From Dryomyza anilis (Eukaryota > Arthropoda > Insecta > Diptera > Dryomyzidae): 64,000 bases of DNA. A program made the position numbers and the translations under genes. The DNA lies in the NCBI GenBank assembly GCA_951804985.1, contig OX638131.1, positions 86,378,349 through 86,442,348 on the forward strand. The letters run 5' to 3'. Below, piece by piece: positions 46,141-57,045 of the stretch. Numbering within the stretch: position 1 is the stretch's first letter; each line of letters opens with the position of its first letter. The notes under the pieces are model-generated. The model was not told the origin of the DNA and searched no databases. It saw only the letters and a program-made list of their open reading frames with translations.

Positions 46141-48048
46141 AGAAATAAAGTAATAAAGAAATAAAGAAATAAAGAAATAAAGAAATAAAGAAATAAAGAA
46201 ATAAAGAAATAAAGAAATAAAGAAATAAAGAAATAAAGAAATAAAGAAATAAAGAAATAAAGAAATAAAGAAATAAAGAAATAAAGAAAAAAGGAAATAA
46301 AGAAATAAAGAAATAAAGAAATAAAGAAATAAAGAAATAAAGAAATAAAGAAAAAAGGAAATAAAGAAATAAAGAAATAAAGAAATAAAGAAATAAAGAA
46401 ATAAAGAAATAAAGAAATAAAGAAATAAAGAAATAAAGAAATAAAGAAATAAAGAAATAAAGAAATAAAGAAATAAAGAAATAAAGAAATAAAGAAATAA
46501 AGAAATAAAGAAATAAAGAAATAAAGAAATAAAGAAATAAAGAAATAAAGAAATAAAGAAATAAAGAAATAAAGAAATAAAGAAATAAAGAAATAAAGAA
46601 ATAAAGAAATAAAGAAATAAAGAAATAAAGAAATAAAGAAATAAAGAAATAAAGAAATAAAGAAATAAAGAAATAAAGAAATAAAGAAATAAAGAAATAA
46701 AGAAATAAAGAAATAAAGAAATAAAGAAATAAAGAAATAAAGAAATAAAGAAATAAAGAAATAAAGAAATAAAGAAATAAAGAAATAAAGAAATAAAGAA
46801 ATAAAGAAATAAAGAAATAAAGAAATAAAGAAATAAAGAAATAAAGAAATAAAGAAATAAAGAAATAAAGAAATAAAGAAATAAAGAAATAAAGAAATAA
46901 AGAAATAAAGAAATAAAGAAATAAAGAAATAAAGAAATAAAGAAATAAAGAAATAAAGAAATAAAGAAATAAAGAAATAAAGAAATAAAGAAATAAAGAA
47001 ATAAAGAAATAAAGAAATAAAGAAATAAAGAAAAAAAGAAATAAAGAAATAAAGAAATAAAGAAATAAAGAAATAAAGAAATAAAGAAATAAAGAAATAA
47101 AGAAATAAAGAAATAAAGAAATAAAGAAATAAAGAAATAAAGAAATAAAGAAATTAAGAAATTAAGAAATAAAGAAATAAAGAAATAAAGAAATAAAGAA
47201 ATAAAGAAATAAAGAAATAAAGAAATAAAGAAATAAAGAAATAAAGAAATAAAGAAATAAAGAAATAAAGAAATAAAGAAATAAAGAAATAAAGAAATAA
47301 AGAAATAAAGAAATAAAGAAATAAAGAAATAAAGAAATAAAGAAATAAAGAAATAAAGAAATAAAGAAATAAAGAAATAAAGAAATAAAGAAATAAAGAA
47401 ATAAAGAAATAAAGAAATAAAGAAATAAAGAAATAAAGAAATAAAGAAATAAAGAAATAAAGAAATAAAGAAATAAAGAAATAAAGAAATAAAGAAATAA
47501 AGAAATAAAGAAATAAAGAAATAAAGAAATAAAGAAATAAAGAAATAAAGAAATAAAGAAATAAAGAAATAAAGAAATAAAGAAATAAAGAAATAAAGAA
47601 ATAAAGAAATAAAGAAATAAAGAAATAAAGAAATAAAGAAATAAAGAAATAAAGAAATAAAGAAATAAAGAAATAAAGAAATAAAGAAATAAAGAAATAA
47701 AGGAATAAAGAAATAAAGAAATAAAGAAATAAAGAAATAAAGAAATAAAGAAATAAAGAAATAAAGAAATAAAGAAATAAAGAAATAAAGAAATAAAGAA
47801 ATAAAGAAATAAAGAAATAAAGAAATAAAGAAATAAAGAAATAAAGAAATAAAGAAATAAAGAAATAAAGAAATAAAGAAATAAAGAAATAAAGAAATAA
47901 AGAAATAAAGAAATAAAGAAATAAAGAAATAAAGAAATAAAGAAATAAAGAAATAAAGAAATAAAGAAATAAAGAAATAAAGAAATAAAGAAATAAAGAA
48001 ATAAAGAAATAAATAAATAAAGAAATAAAGAAATAAAGAAATAAAGTA
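46141..48048. repeat. 8-bp repeat GAAATAAA, about 238 copies
   Basis: An almost uninterrupted octamer array. Variants are few: GAAAAAAGG at 46286 and again 64 bp (8 units) later at 46350, GAAAAAAAG near 47031, two GAAATTAA at 47151-47167, AGGAATAAAG near 47700, and AAATAAATAAATAAAG near 48008. The minus strand of the unit has no stop triplet, so a 342-codon FISLFLYF repeat frame appears (47154-48182); it is not a gene. Confidence 0.98.
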
Positions 48049-48119
48049 ATAAAATAATACTTAATTTTTATATGAAAAAATTGTAAACTGATAAAAAAAG
48101 TAACTATAATTTTTGAAAA

Positions 48120-48345
48120 CATCAAATGTATATTACAAACATATTGATGTTTGACATCAACATAATGATGTTTATCATACATTTACTTATGGTTGTTATA
48201 GACATATTTATTATTGTCATTTACATAATTAGGATTGAAAGAAACAACGTTTATCATAATCATATTGATGTTTGCTACAATCACAATGATGTTTGCTACA
48301 AACACAATTATTTTTGCCACAACCATAATGACGATAATGCAAATA
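48120..48345. repeat. Degenerate 21-bp repeat
   Basis: CACAATGATGTTTGCTACAA-like units of 21 bp, best at 48255-48335, with degraded copies to the left (ATATTGATGTTTGACATCAA). In the plus frame it gives an NHNDVCY-type heptad, which accounts for the 96-codon frame at 48126. Confidence 0.75.
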
Positions 48346-49439
48346 ATAAAAAAATTAAACAATACTTTTTTGAAAAAATATATTTATATACAAAATTTAG
48401 AAAAAAATTTAATTAAAAAAATATATGGAAAAATACATATAATATTCACTGTGCGCATCGCTTTGACATTCAAATGAATTCAATTTGAATCGAACTGGGA
48501 TTTTCATTTGACAACTGCGCCGCACTTGACAGACGCACAGACAGATGGACATAATATACGTGGCGGCCAAATGCGACCAAATGATTTAATTTAATTTTTT
48601 TGTTGTTCAGTATTAAAGCAACTCAGCAACAACAAAAAAACTCACACAAAAGCCTGCAAAAAAAATAAATTAAAGACAAAAAAAATCATTGAATCACTCG
48701 TTGGCAGATCACGTGCGAAATTCACGCACAAATTTCAATTTTTGCAAACTGTCAACGCATTTGCGATGCCATTCATGCGACTTTAATGCATATTTAGTGC
48801 ATTTTTCCAATAATTACAGTCACTTTTTTTAATATTTGTTTGGTTGTGGTTGTTGTCAATGCACTTTACTATAAATTACATTTTTTTTTTTTAGGATTGT
48901 TCAAAATTTATTTTGTAACTGTGAGTTTTTTATGTGTTATTTGAATTTTCAATTAATTTGCTGCTGAGGTGAAATTTTTTGATGAACATTTAATGCAAAA
49001 TGAAAAACAACAAATTTAAAATATATAAATTAATGCAAAAAGTAGAAAATTAACAAACAATATAAAAAAAAACTAAAAAAAAAATAAAACTACAAATACG
49101 TAAAACTAAAAAAAAAAATAAAAAATGTTTACATTAATAAAAAAATACAAAAATTACATTAAATAATTTAATTATAAAATAGAAAAAACTGAAGCATTGC
49201 GTTTACACACTGCAAAGTCATTTAATTACTGTATGTAATTTATTATTGGTTCTTCTTTTTATTTAAATTTTGTTTTTTTTAATTTAAATTGCATTTTAAT
49301 GTAATGCGCTAATTTAATTAGCTGCAAATTTAATACTATTTATTTGCTTTAAATATGTTATTAAATTCGTTTAATTCATTTGCAGGACGAAAAGAAATTC
49401 AATTCAAGGGTTTAACCAAAAAATCGAATAAATGTTTTT
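48346..49439. other. Single-copy region
   Basis: 48450-48800 is more GC-balanced (TTGACAGACGCACAGACAGATGG, ACGTGGCGGCCAAATGCGACC). The rest is AT-rich with A runs. No gene recognised. Confidence 0.45.
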
Positions 49440-51070
49440 TGTAATTACAAATATCATTTTAAATACAAATATTACTAAAAATATATTTTTCTTTAATATT
49501 AAATATTGACTTAATACTAAAAAATTCACTAAAAATAAAAAATAAAAACTGATTTTCATAAAAAAAAAGTCCGAATTAAATAAAAATATATTGAAATAAA
49601 TTAAATTTATATTTACAAAAATTGAAATGTTCAACTAAAAAAAAAAACATTTTAATATTCACCAAAATTGTAAATATTCACTATAAATTCAAATATTTAA
49701 TAAAAAATCAAATGTTTACAAAATATTCAAATATTCCCTAAAAATTCAATTGTTCATTGAAAATTCAAGTGCTCACTAAAATTTCAAATGCAGCATAAAT
49801 ATTAAAATGTCCACTAAAAATTAAATGTTCACTAAAATTCAAATATACACTAAAACTCGAATATACACTAAAATATAAAAAGTTCACTAAAAATTCAAAT
49901 ATTCACTTAAATATCAAAAGTTCATAAAAATTCAAATATTTAGTAAAAACTTAAATGTTCACTAAAAATTTAAATGTCCATCTAAAATTGAAATATACTA
50001 TCAAATTAAAAGTTCACTAAATAATCACTAAAAATACAAATATTAACTTTAAATTCAAAAGTTCACAAAATTGTACATGTTACTAAGAATTCATATGTTC
50101 ACTAAAAATTCAAATATTTTCTGAAAAATTAAATGTTCACTAAAAATATAAATGTTCACTAAAAATCCAAATATTTACTAAAAATGCAAATGTTTACAAA
50201 ATACTCAAATGTTCACTAAAAATTTAAAGGTTTATTAAAAATTCAAATGTACACTAAAATTCAAATATACACTAAAAATTCAAATATTCACTAAAATTTA
50301 AAAAGTTCACTAAAATTCAGATGTCAATCTAAAATTTAAATATTTACCAAAATTTTATAAATTCACTAAAAATTTAAATGTTTACAAAAATTTAAAACTT
50401 CTTTAAACATTTAAATGTTCACTAAAAATCCAATATTTTACTAAAAATCCAAATGTTTACAAAATACGCAAATGTATCCGGAGAATTTAAGAGTTCATTG
50501 AAAATTCAAGTGTTCACTAAAATTTCAAATGCAGCATAAACATTGAAATGTTCACTAAAAATGCAAAAAAACTAAAAACCAAAAGTTTACTAAAACTTCA
50601 AATATTCACAAAAATTTCACTAAAATTAAAATGCAATCTATAATTTAAATATTTTGCAAAATTTTATAAATTCACCAAAAATTTAAACTAAACATTTAAA
50701 TGTTCACTATAAAATAAAAGTTCATTAGAAATTCAAATATTCACTAAAATTTGAAAAGTTCACAAAAATTTAAATGTCTATTATAAATTTAAATGTTCAC
50801 TTTAATTTAAATGTCCATCTAAAATTGAAAAATACAATAAAATTAAAAAAAAATTAAAAGTTCACTAAATAACCACTAAAAATTCAAATATTAATTTAAA
50901 ATTCAAAAGTTCACAAACATTTTAATGTTTACTAATGAAATGATCACTAAAAATTTAGAAGTTCACTAAAAATTTAAATGTTCACTTAAAATTTAAATGT
51001 TCAGTAGAAGTAAAAATGTTTACTAAAATTTAAAATTTGCCTAAATATTCAAATATTCACTAAAATGCAT
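49440..51070. repeat. Degenerate 19-bp minisatellite TTCACTAAAAATTCAAATG
   Basis: About 85 units with frequent substitutions and small indels. On the opposite strand the unit reads TTTTTAGTGAACATTTGAA, close to the 22.6-kb unit. A longer block (GTTCATTGAAAATTCAAGTG, then ATTTCAAATGCAGCATAAA) occurs at 49752 and 50493, an offset of 741 bp, exactly 39 units. It is the oldest-looking of the 19-bp arrays. Confidence 0.93.
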
Positions 51071-53320
51071 ATATGAATAAAATACCTGTCAATTTTAAAT
51101 CATTTTCTTCTCTTAATTTAATTAATTTTCCCAAATGTTACATAAAAATGAATTGAACCAAATTATATAAATTTCCTTTATAAAAAAAAAGATCAAAAAC
51201 TATATAGCGCCTTTAATTTACGAAATATACACAAAAATTTCCCAAAGTGTTAAATTTGACTAATTTATGAAAATTTATTTATACCAAATACAAAAAAACC
51301 CGAAAGTATATTGAAAATCTATTCCACTTTCGATCAAGTTCAAAGCATCGCAGCAGCAATAAAATATTAAAAATTATGCCAATAAATATAATTAATTTAG
51401 TGAGGCGCCACCCAGGCATTGGAATTAGTAGAAGGAAGAAAAAAAGCCACCCACCAACAGTGAAACGAAACGTTTGTCTGACGCCTTCGTAAATCTCACA
51501 AAATATTGATGATCGTTTTGAAGATCATACTTAATTCAACGATGAAAACCGTTGATTCTAAAGCAAGTCAAGGCGAGTTGTGGAACCCACGAGGAAACGT
51601 TTGAATTAACGCGCCAGAGATGAAAGCGACCGCCGTGATCAGCTTCCGCACGATTTCTATTGATCTACAAAGCAGCATTGCCGCCGTCATTGTTGTGATC
51701 ATCATTATCATCATCATCATCATTACAATAATAATAAAAAGTTATACCTGTGCAATTGTTATTTGTAGACTATATAGACAATGTTTGATTTGATTAGATT
51801 AAATATGGTTTTATGTGTTTGTAGGTGCGAACCGACCGACCGATGCGATCAAATCAATGGCGCACGTACATCATAGAACTTCATTGATCTTGCATGTTAA
51901 TCAATAAAAATACTAAATAAATCTTAAGTATTGCTTTGAATTTGATGTTTATCAAAGAGTTTAAATTTGTTTTATATATGTGATCGTTTATGAAGAAAAA
52001 TACTCATCAGATTTGATGAGCTTGTTTTATGATCAATCAAGATCATTATAAAACATTTGATTTTTTGATGTAAACATCTATTTAAACTGTAAGAGTTTAT
52101 TGTAAATAAATAATTCTAATTTTAAAATTTTAAAGAACTTATTTTATAAACTATTTATATGATAGTGTTAGATCAATATCTATTTATAAAGGAAGCATAA
52201 TTATTAAACAAATACTTAATATTCAGAGTTAGTTTCTATTAGAAAATGAACATTGACATCAATCGGGAATTTTTCTTTGTCATTACCCTAGCAGTTATAA
52301 AATCACAATGAACAGGTCATGATCATGTGTGCCTCAATAGGTTTATTATCTTTTAGAAAAGTGAACATTGTTTTCTAGCTTTAGTCGAGGTTTTTATACG
52401 GGAACACTCCCTTAGTTATTGAAAGATTGGGAGAAATATTTGATATTATTTATATTCAAATTCATCAAGATAAATATGATTTTATTTTTAGTAAATATGA
52501 AAATTCTTTTATTATTATATTCGATTTTAAATGATTAAAAGTAATTTAATAACAAATTCAGTAAACAAATTATTTTCATTTTAATCGCATCATCTGGCAA
52601 CTTTAGTTATTAAATCATTGTGTAATTTTACACACATTTTTCAAATCTGTTTATATAGATAGCATGTGCATGTTTATATAAACTCAATAATGTATTTTGC
52701 AAATGATTTTGATTTTTTTTTGCATTTACAAAATTATGAAATATGGAGAAGCCAACCGGATATCCTTAGCAAGTTGTTTATTTTTAATACGTATTGAAAT
52801 GTTTTGTTTAATACAAATTGAAGATTAGCACATGTAAGAGATGAATGATATAAATCTACAAATTATTATATATTGCACACGTAAAGTTAATTTTAATTGT
52901 ATCCAAATGAAAATTTTATAATTTGCTAAATTTCTTGATATAATAACTTTTCAATTTAGGATAGTAATATATTTTTAATCCGATAATTAATTATTTCAAT
53001 TTAGGATAATAATATATTTTTAATCCGATAATTAATTATCTTACCATAAGATAGTGAGAAAGATAAAAAATATTTTTGAATTATTCCTAATTAGTGATTA
53101 CAATTGGCAGTTTCTATTAGTATAGAGTCGACAAATTTAAACAGTTTTTATTGATTTTCTAGCAAAAAATAATGGCCTTCAGGGCTGGGGCTGGAAGGGC
53201 TGGAAGGAATGATAGGCTATATATGGGCGGGATTGGACAAAGGGGAGTGGCACCTCCGTTACAGCCTAAACATTCAAAACGATATTACTTGGTACTTGCA
53301 GCAGCTACAAACATGAAACA
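51071..53320. other. Single-copy region with an island and a 45-bp duplication
   Basis: 51390-51740 is GC-balanced and ends in an ATC microsatellite (about 51700-51735). The rest is AT-rich; 52950-52994 (TTCAATTTAGGATAGTAATA onward) is repeated immediately at 52995-53040. 53160-53270 is G-rich with GGGCTGG repeats. No gene or RNA was recognised. Confidence 0.45.
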
Positions 53321-53324
53321 AAAA

Positions 53325-53500
53325 ACTTAAATACAAAAAAATATTTAAAAGCAAAAACACAAAAGCAAAATCACAAAACAAAACAAAACAAAAGCAAAAG
53401 CAAAAATACAAAAACAAAATCAATAACATAAAACTAAAATCCAAACTAAAGGAAAAACAATTAAAAAAAAAACAAAAACCATTCAAAAACAATTGCAAAA
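53325..53500. repeat. CAAAA-rich low-complexity tract, block 3
   Basis: Same composition as the 30.4 and 31.9 kb tracts. The 139-codon minus-strand frame across it is a by-product. Confidence 0.85.
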
Positions 53501-53724
53501 ACAAATTCTTATTTTCTACATTGTTTTTTGCGTATATGTTTTTTTTTTTTTTTTTTTTTGAAAAATGGTGATTTTTCGTTGTCAAAAAAAACTTATTAAC
53601 AAATTGTTTTTTTCGAAATTTGTCGAACATTGTTATTTTGGTCGAATAATAAAATGGCAATTTCGACCATTGCGTTTTTTTTTTGCCGTCCAAATTTTTT
53701 GTTGATCAAATTTTGTTAACGAAA

Positions 53725-53935
53725 TTCACCACATTAAAACTGACCACACTAAAACTCATCACAATGAAACTACTACAACAAAATTCTCCACACTAAAATT
53801 CACCACACTAAAATTCACCACACTAAAACTCACCACACTAAAATTCACCACACTAAAACTCACCACACTAAAACTCACCACACTAAAACTCACCACACTA
53901 AAATTCACCACACTAAAACTTCTACTAGGAAAAAC
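53725..53935. repeat. 15-bp minisatellite CACACTAAAACTCAC
   Basis: About 13 units alternating CACACTAAAACTCAC and CACACTAAAATTCAC; the left edge is more degenerate. Confidence 0.93.
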
Positions 53936-54085
53936 TCTACGGGAAAGAATTCTACGGGAAAGAATTCTACCGGAAAGAATTTTACGGGAAGAATTCTACC
54001 GAGAAGAATTCTACGGGAAAGCGTTCTATGGGGAAGAATTTTACGGGGAAGATTTCTACTAGGAAGAATTATACGGGGAAACACA
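53936..54085. repeat. 15-bp minisatellite GGGAAAGAATTCTAC
   Basis: About nine units with 14-16 bp variants, directly abutting the preceding array of the same unit length but unrelated sequence. The minus-strand frame (RILPVKFFPVEFF-like) is a by-product. Confidence 0.9.
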
Positions 54086-54560
54086 GTCTGAGAAAGAATT
54101 GTCAATGAGAAAAGTTGTTTTAGCGGGGAATTATTTTTGTTTTGGGTACTACATTTATAAAACCAATAAAAAAACGTCCACATCGAAGCAAGGGTCCCTG
54201 ATATAAATAATATGAAATATGAAAATGTTTCATATATTAATAAAATTTCTCCATATCCTTGCATTCACAAAACCTTTGCACGAGTCGTGCACGGGTCTAG
54301 ATAGTGAATGAATATGTCATAAAATAATTGATGAATACCGGAAAGAGAGTTCTTCCATTCAAGGAAGTATATGCGAAGGCTAAACTTCATCATAATAATG
54401 TATAAATACCTAAGAAACAAAATATATGTACATCATATTGACGAATTTTGTTCATCAAACCAAATTTCAATCAAAATATTTATTTTTTGATAATTTTTTT
54501 AAGATATTTAGAGTTCTCAAGGGTTTTATTTCTTTATTATTTTGGCTCGACAGGCAAAAA
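54086..54560. other. Spacer with a MITE-family fragment
   Basis: 54350-54480 contains CATCATATTGACGAATTTTG and similar words of the MITE family described at 43141. The remainder is single-copy, without a recognised gene. Confidence 0.45.
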
Positions 54561-54725
54561 TTAGGGTAGGATAAAGTGGGACACGGGATAATGTGGAAAA
54601 TTACAATTTTTGCACATGTTTTGGTACTTAAAACAAGAATAAACAATTGTCAAGTGTTTGCTTATATGGCATCAACTTCTTCATCCATGGTTATTATCAA
54701 ATTAATACCTTTTTAGTGCATTTCG

Positions 54726-55090
54726 GACAAATTTGTTATTTAAAAACAAAAAAAAAAATATTAAAAAAAAGAATTTAATTTTCGGTCGAATAATTCATTT
54801 TGATTTTTATTTAAAGATTTTTTTACTATTTTATATTTTGATATTTAAAAAATTTAGTAAACAATTAAAAAATATTAAAAATTAAAATATATACATTTTT
54901 TCTCAATATATATATTTTTTATTTACGTAATTATTTTTTAGGACACATTTTTTTTATTATAAAAATTTGTATTTCGTCAAAAATTATGTTTTATAACTAT
55001 TTTTTAGAAAAAAAATATTTTTTATTATTTTAGATTTCAGATTATTCAAAAAATTGAATAACAATTACATTGTGTATGGAACATGAAAAA
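54726..55090. repeat. Repeat unit of about 365 bp, copy 1
   Basis: Matches 56105-56470 closely (TTTTCGGTCGAATAATTCAT, TCGTCAAAAATTATGTTTT, TTACATTGTGTxTGGAACAT). AATTAATACCTTTTTA followed by TGCATTTCG flanks it on both sides (54700-54725 and 55092-55117, one mismatch). Confidence 0.8.
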
Positions 55091-55537
55091 CAATTAATAC
55101 CTTTTTATTGCATTTCGAGAACAATTTCGGGAAAAATTTCGAAAAAAAATATTTTGTTAACGTAAAGTAAGTAATGTTTACTATCGTAAAGTAAGAATTT
55201 TATCGCTTTTAATTAAGACATACTAAAATGATCGCATATTCTAAATCGTTTGAAATACAAACATTTCTTAAATGATTCTAAGGTATGTTCAAATTGCGAT
55301 ATTGGGGTAAAGTGGGAAACATTTTCTGGGGTAAAGTGGGAAATGTTTATTTTTTTACCGAAAATATTCGTTTATATGAATTATTAAATTATTTTTGCAA
55401 AGAAAACCCAACAATCATGGCCACAAACCAATGAGAAGTAACATTATGTCTTCACTTGAGATAAGATTCAAATTGCAGAAGAAAGCCGAGAGTGGAACCT
55501 TTAACTGAAGCAAAAAAAATATATTAGTAAATAATCA

Positions 55538-55708
55538 TCTGAAGAATTTTGTACGATTTGCATGAATAAAATGTCGAAGAATTAAAATTTCAACAATTAC
55601 GTGAACTACAATATCTGCAAACATAATATATACTTTAAATGTGGGAACTTGACGACCACCAAATATACCTGTTTCCATTGTCACTCAGAATATTCTGGCT
55701 CGGAGTAA
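55538..55708 (+). pseudogene. C-terminal zinc-finger-like tail of a transposase
   Basis: The frame reads SEEFCTICMNKMSKN, a TAA stop (55583-55585), then NICKHNIYFKCGN, TKYTCFHCHSE and a terminal stop at 55706-55708. The order CxxC, then CKH and C, then CxxC resembles the PHD/RING-like tail at the end of many insect pogo/jerky-type (DDE_1) transposases. It lies about 130 bp before the inverted TTTCCCACTTTACCCC end, where the gene end should be. Everything upstream is lost or unrecognisable. Confidence 0.4.
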
Positions 55709-56104
55709 ATGCACCATTTTTTTTTCGTTTTTATTACCTTATTGTAATGTTTTTTGTCCTTAGTATATTTGACTTTGTAATGAAAAAAAAAAACATGAAA
55801 AAAGAAGACAAAAATAGCATTTTGTTAAAAATTTTAAATTTTCCCACTTTACCCCAGCATTTTTCAATAAATTCTAAAATTGAGCGGTTTTGAAAATTCG
55901 CTCAAAAATCAATTAAAAGACATTTAAATAGTGTTTTGTTAATGTAAAAAAGTTACATCGTGAACCAGTCAATGGAATAGACTTTTCAAAAGAATTTAAA
56001 AAATTATTCAAATGTTCAAAACGTTTCCCACCAGGCACCCCTAATATATATCAAAAATAGTATGTTTTTTTCCAAATTATTTTTTTATTTAGATTTTTTT
56101 TCTA

Positions 56105-56684
56105 ACAATTAGTCGGACACATTTTTTATTTAAAAACAAAAAAAAAAAAAAAAAAAAAGAATTTAATTTTCGGTCGAATAATTCATTTTGATTTTTTTTT
56201 TAATTTTTTTTAACTATTTTATATTTTTAAAAAATTTAGTAAACAATAAAAAAATATTAAAAATTAAAATGTATACATTTTTTTTTCAATATATATATTT
56301 TTTATTTCCGTAATTATTTTTTCGGACACATTTTTTTTATTACAAAAATTTGTATATCGTCAAAAATTATGTTTTTTAGAAGAAAAGATTTTTTATTATT
56401 GTAGATTTCAGATTATTCAAAAAATTGAAAAACAATTACATTGTGTGTGGAACATGAAAAACATTAAAAAAACGATATTAATTCAATGAATGATATCCCA
56501 TATGATGAATTTGGTAGTTGATGAAAAAATTCATAATATTAATGAATAAAATCATTCATTTTGAATTTATTTTTTGGAACTATTTTTAATTTTTAAAAAG
56601 ATTTTTTTTTACTATTTCAGATTTTTCAAAAAAATTTAGAAAAAAATTAAAAAATATTAGAAATTAAAATGTATACATTTTTCG

Positions 56685-56723
<39 letters not shown>

Positions 56724-57045
56724 TATTTTCGTAATTATTTTTTTCGGACACATTTTTTTTTATTATAAATTTTTTTTTTATTTTAAATTTAAAATTTTTT
56801 TATTTTTGTAAATTTTGTTTATAACTATTTTTTAGAAAAAGAGTTTGTTTATTATTTTAGATTTTAGATTATTCAAAATTTTAAGTAAATAATTAAATTT
56901 TGTATGTAATGTGTAAGGAACATGAAAAACATTAAAAAAAGTATTAATTCAATGAATGAAATCTTCCATTCGATGATTTGGTAATTGATGAAAAAAATTC
57001 ATAATATTGATGAATAAATTAATTATATTGAAGAATTTTGTTTCA
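56105..57045. repeat. Two tandem units of about 470 bp related to copy 1
   Basis: Unit 2 (56105-56560) and unit 3 (about 56565-57045) each consist of the 365-bp sequence followed by AACATGAAAAACATTAAAAAA and an end segment with CAATGAATGAxAT, TTGATGAAAAAATTCATAAT and similar words. That end segment is shared with the MITE family at 43.1 kb. Unit 3 contains an AT microsatellite (about 56688-56722). So the repeat is a tandem form of, or built on, that MITE family. Confidence 0.75.

Larger units (their letters stand above)
54561..56045 (+). mobile_element. Decayed DNA transposon, possibly pogo/Tc5-like
   Basis: The outer ends TTAGGGTAGGATAAAGTGGG (54561) and the inverse of 56023-56045 (ATTAGGGGTGCCTGGTGGGA) are similar. 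Inside lie GGGGTAAAGTGGGAAA twice as direct copies (55304, 55328) and once inverted (55840-55855). A zinc-finger-like tail is encoded just before the inverted copy. The element therefore looks internally deleted, or two related copies are nested. A satellite-like unit (54726-55090) lies within it, flanked by 26-bp near-identical direct repeats. The superfamily assignment is inference. Confidence 0.45.

Noticed and set aside
47154..48182. 342-codon minus-strand frame (FISLFLYF repeats)
   Set aside because: Product of the stop-free octamer array; no unique sequence beyond a short AT-rich start.
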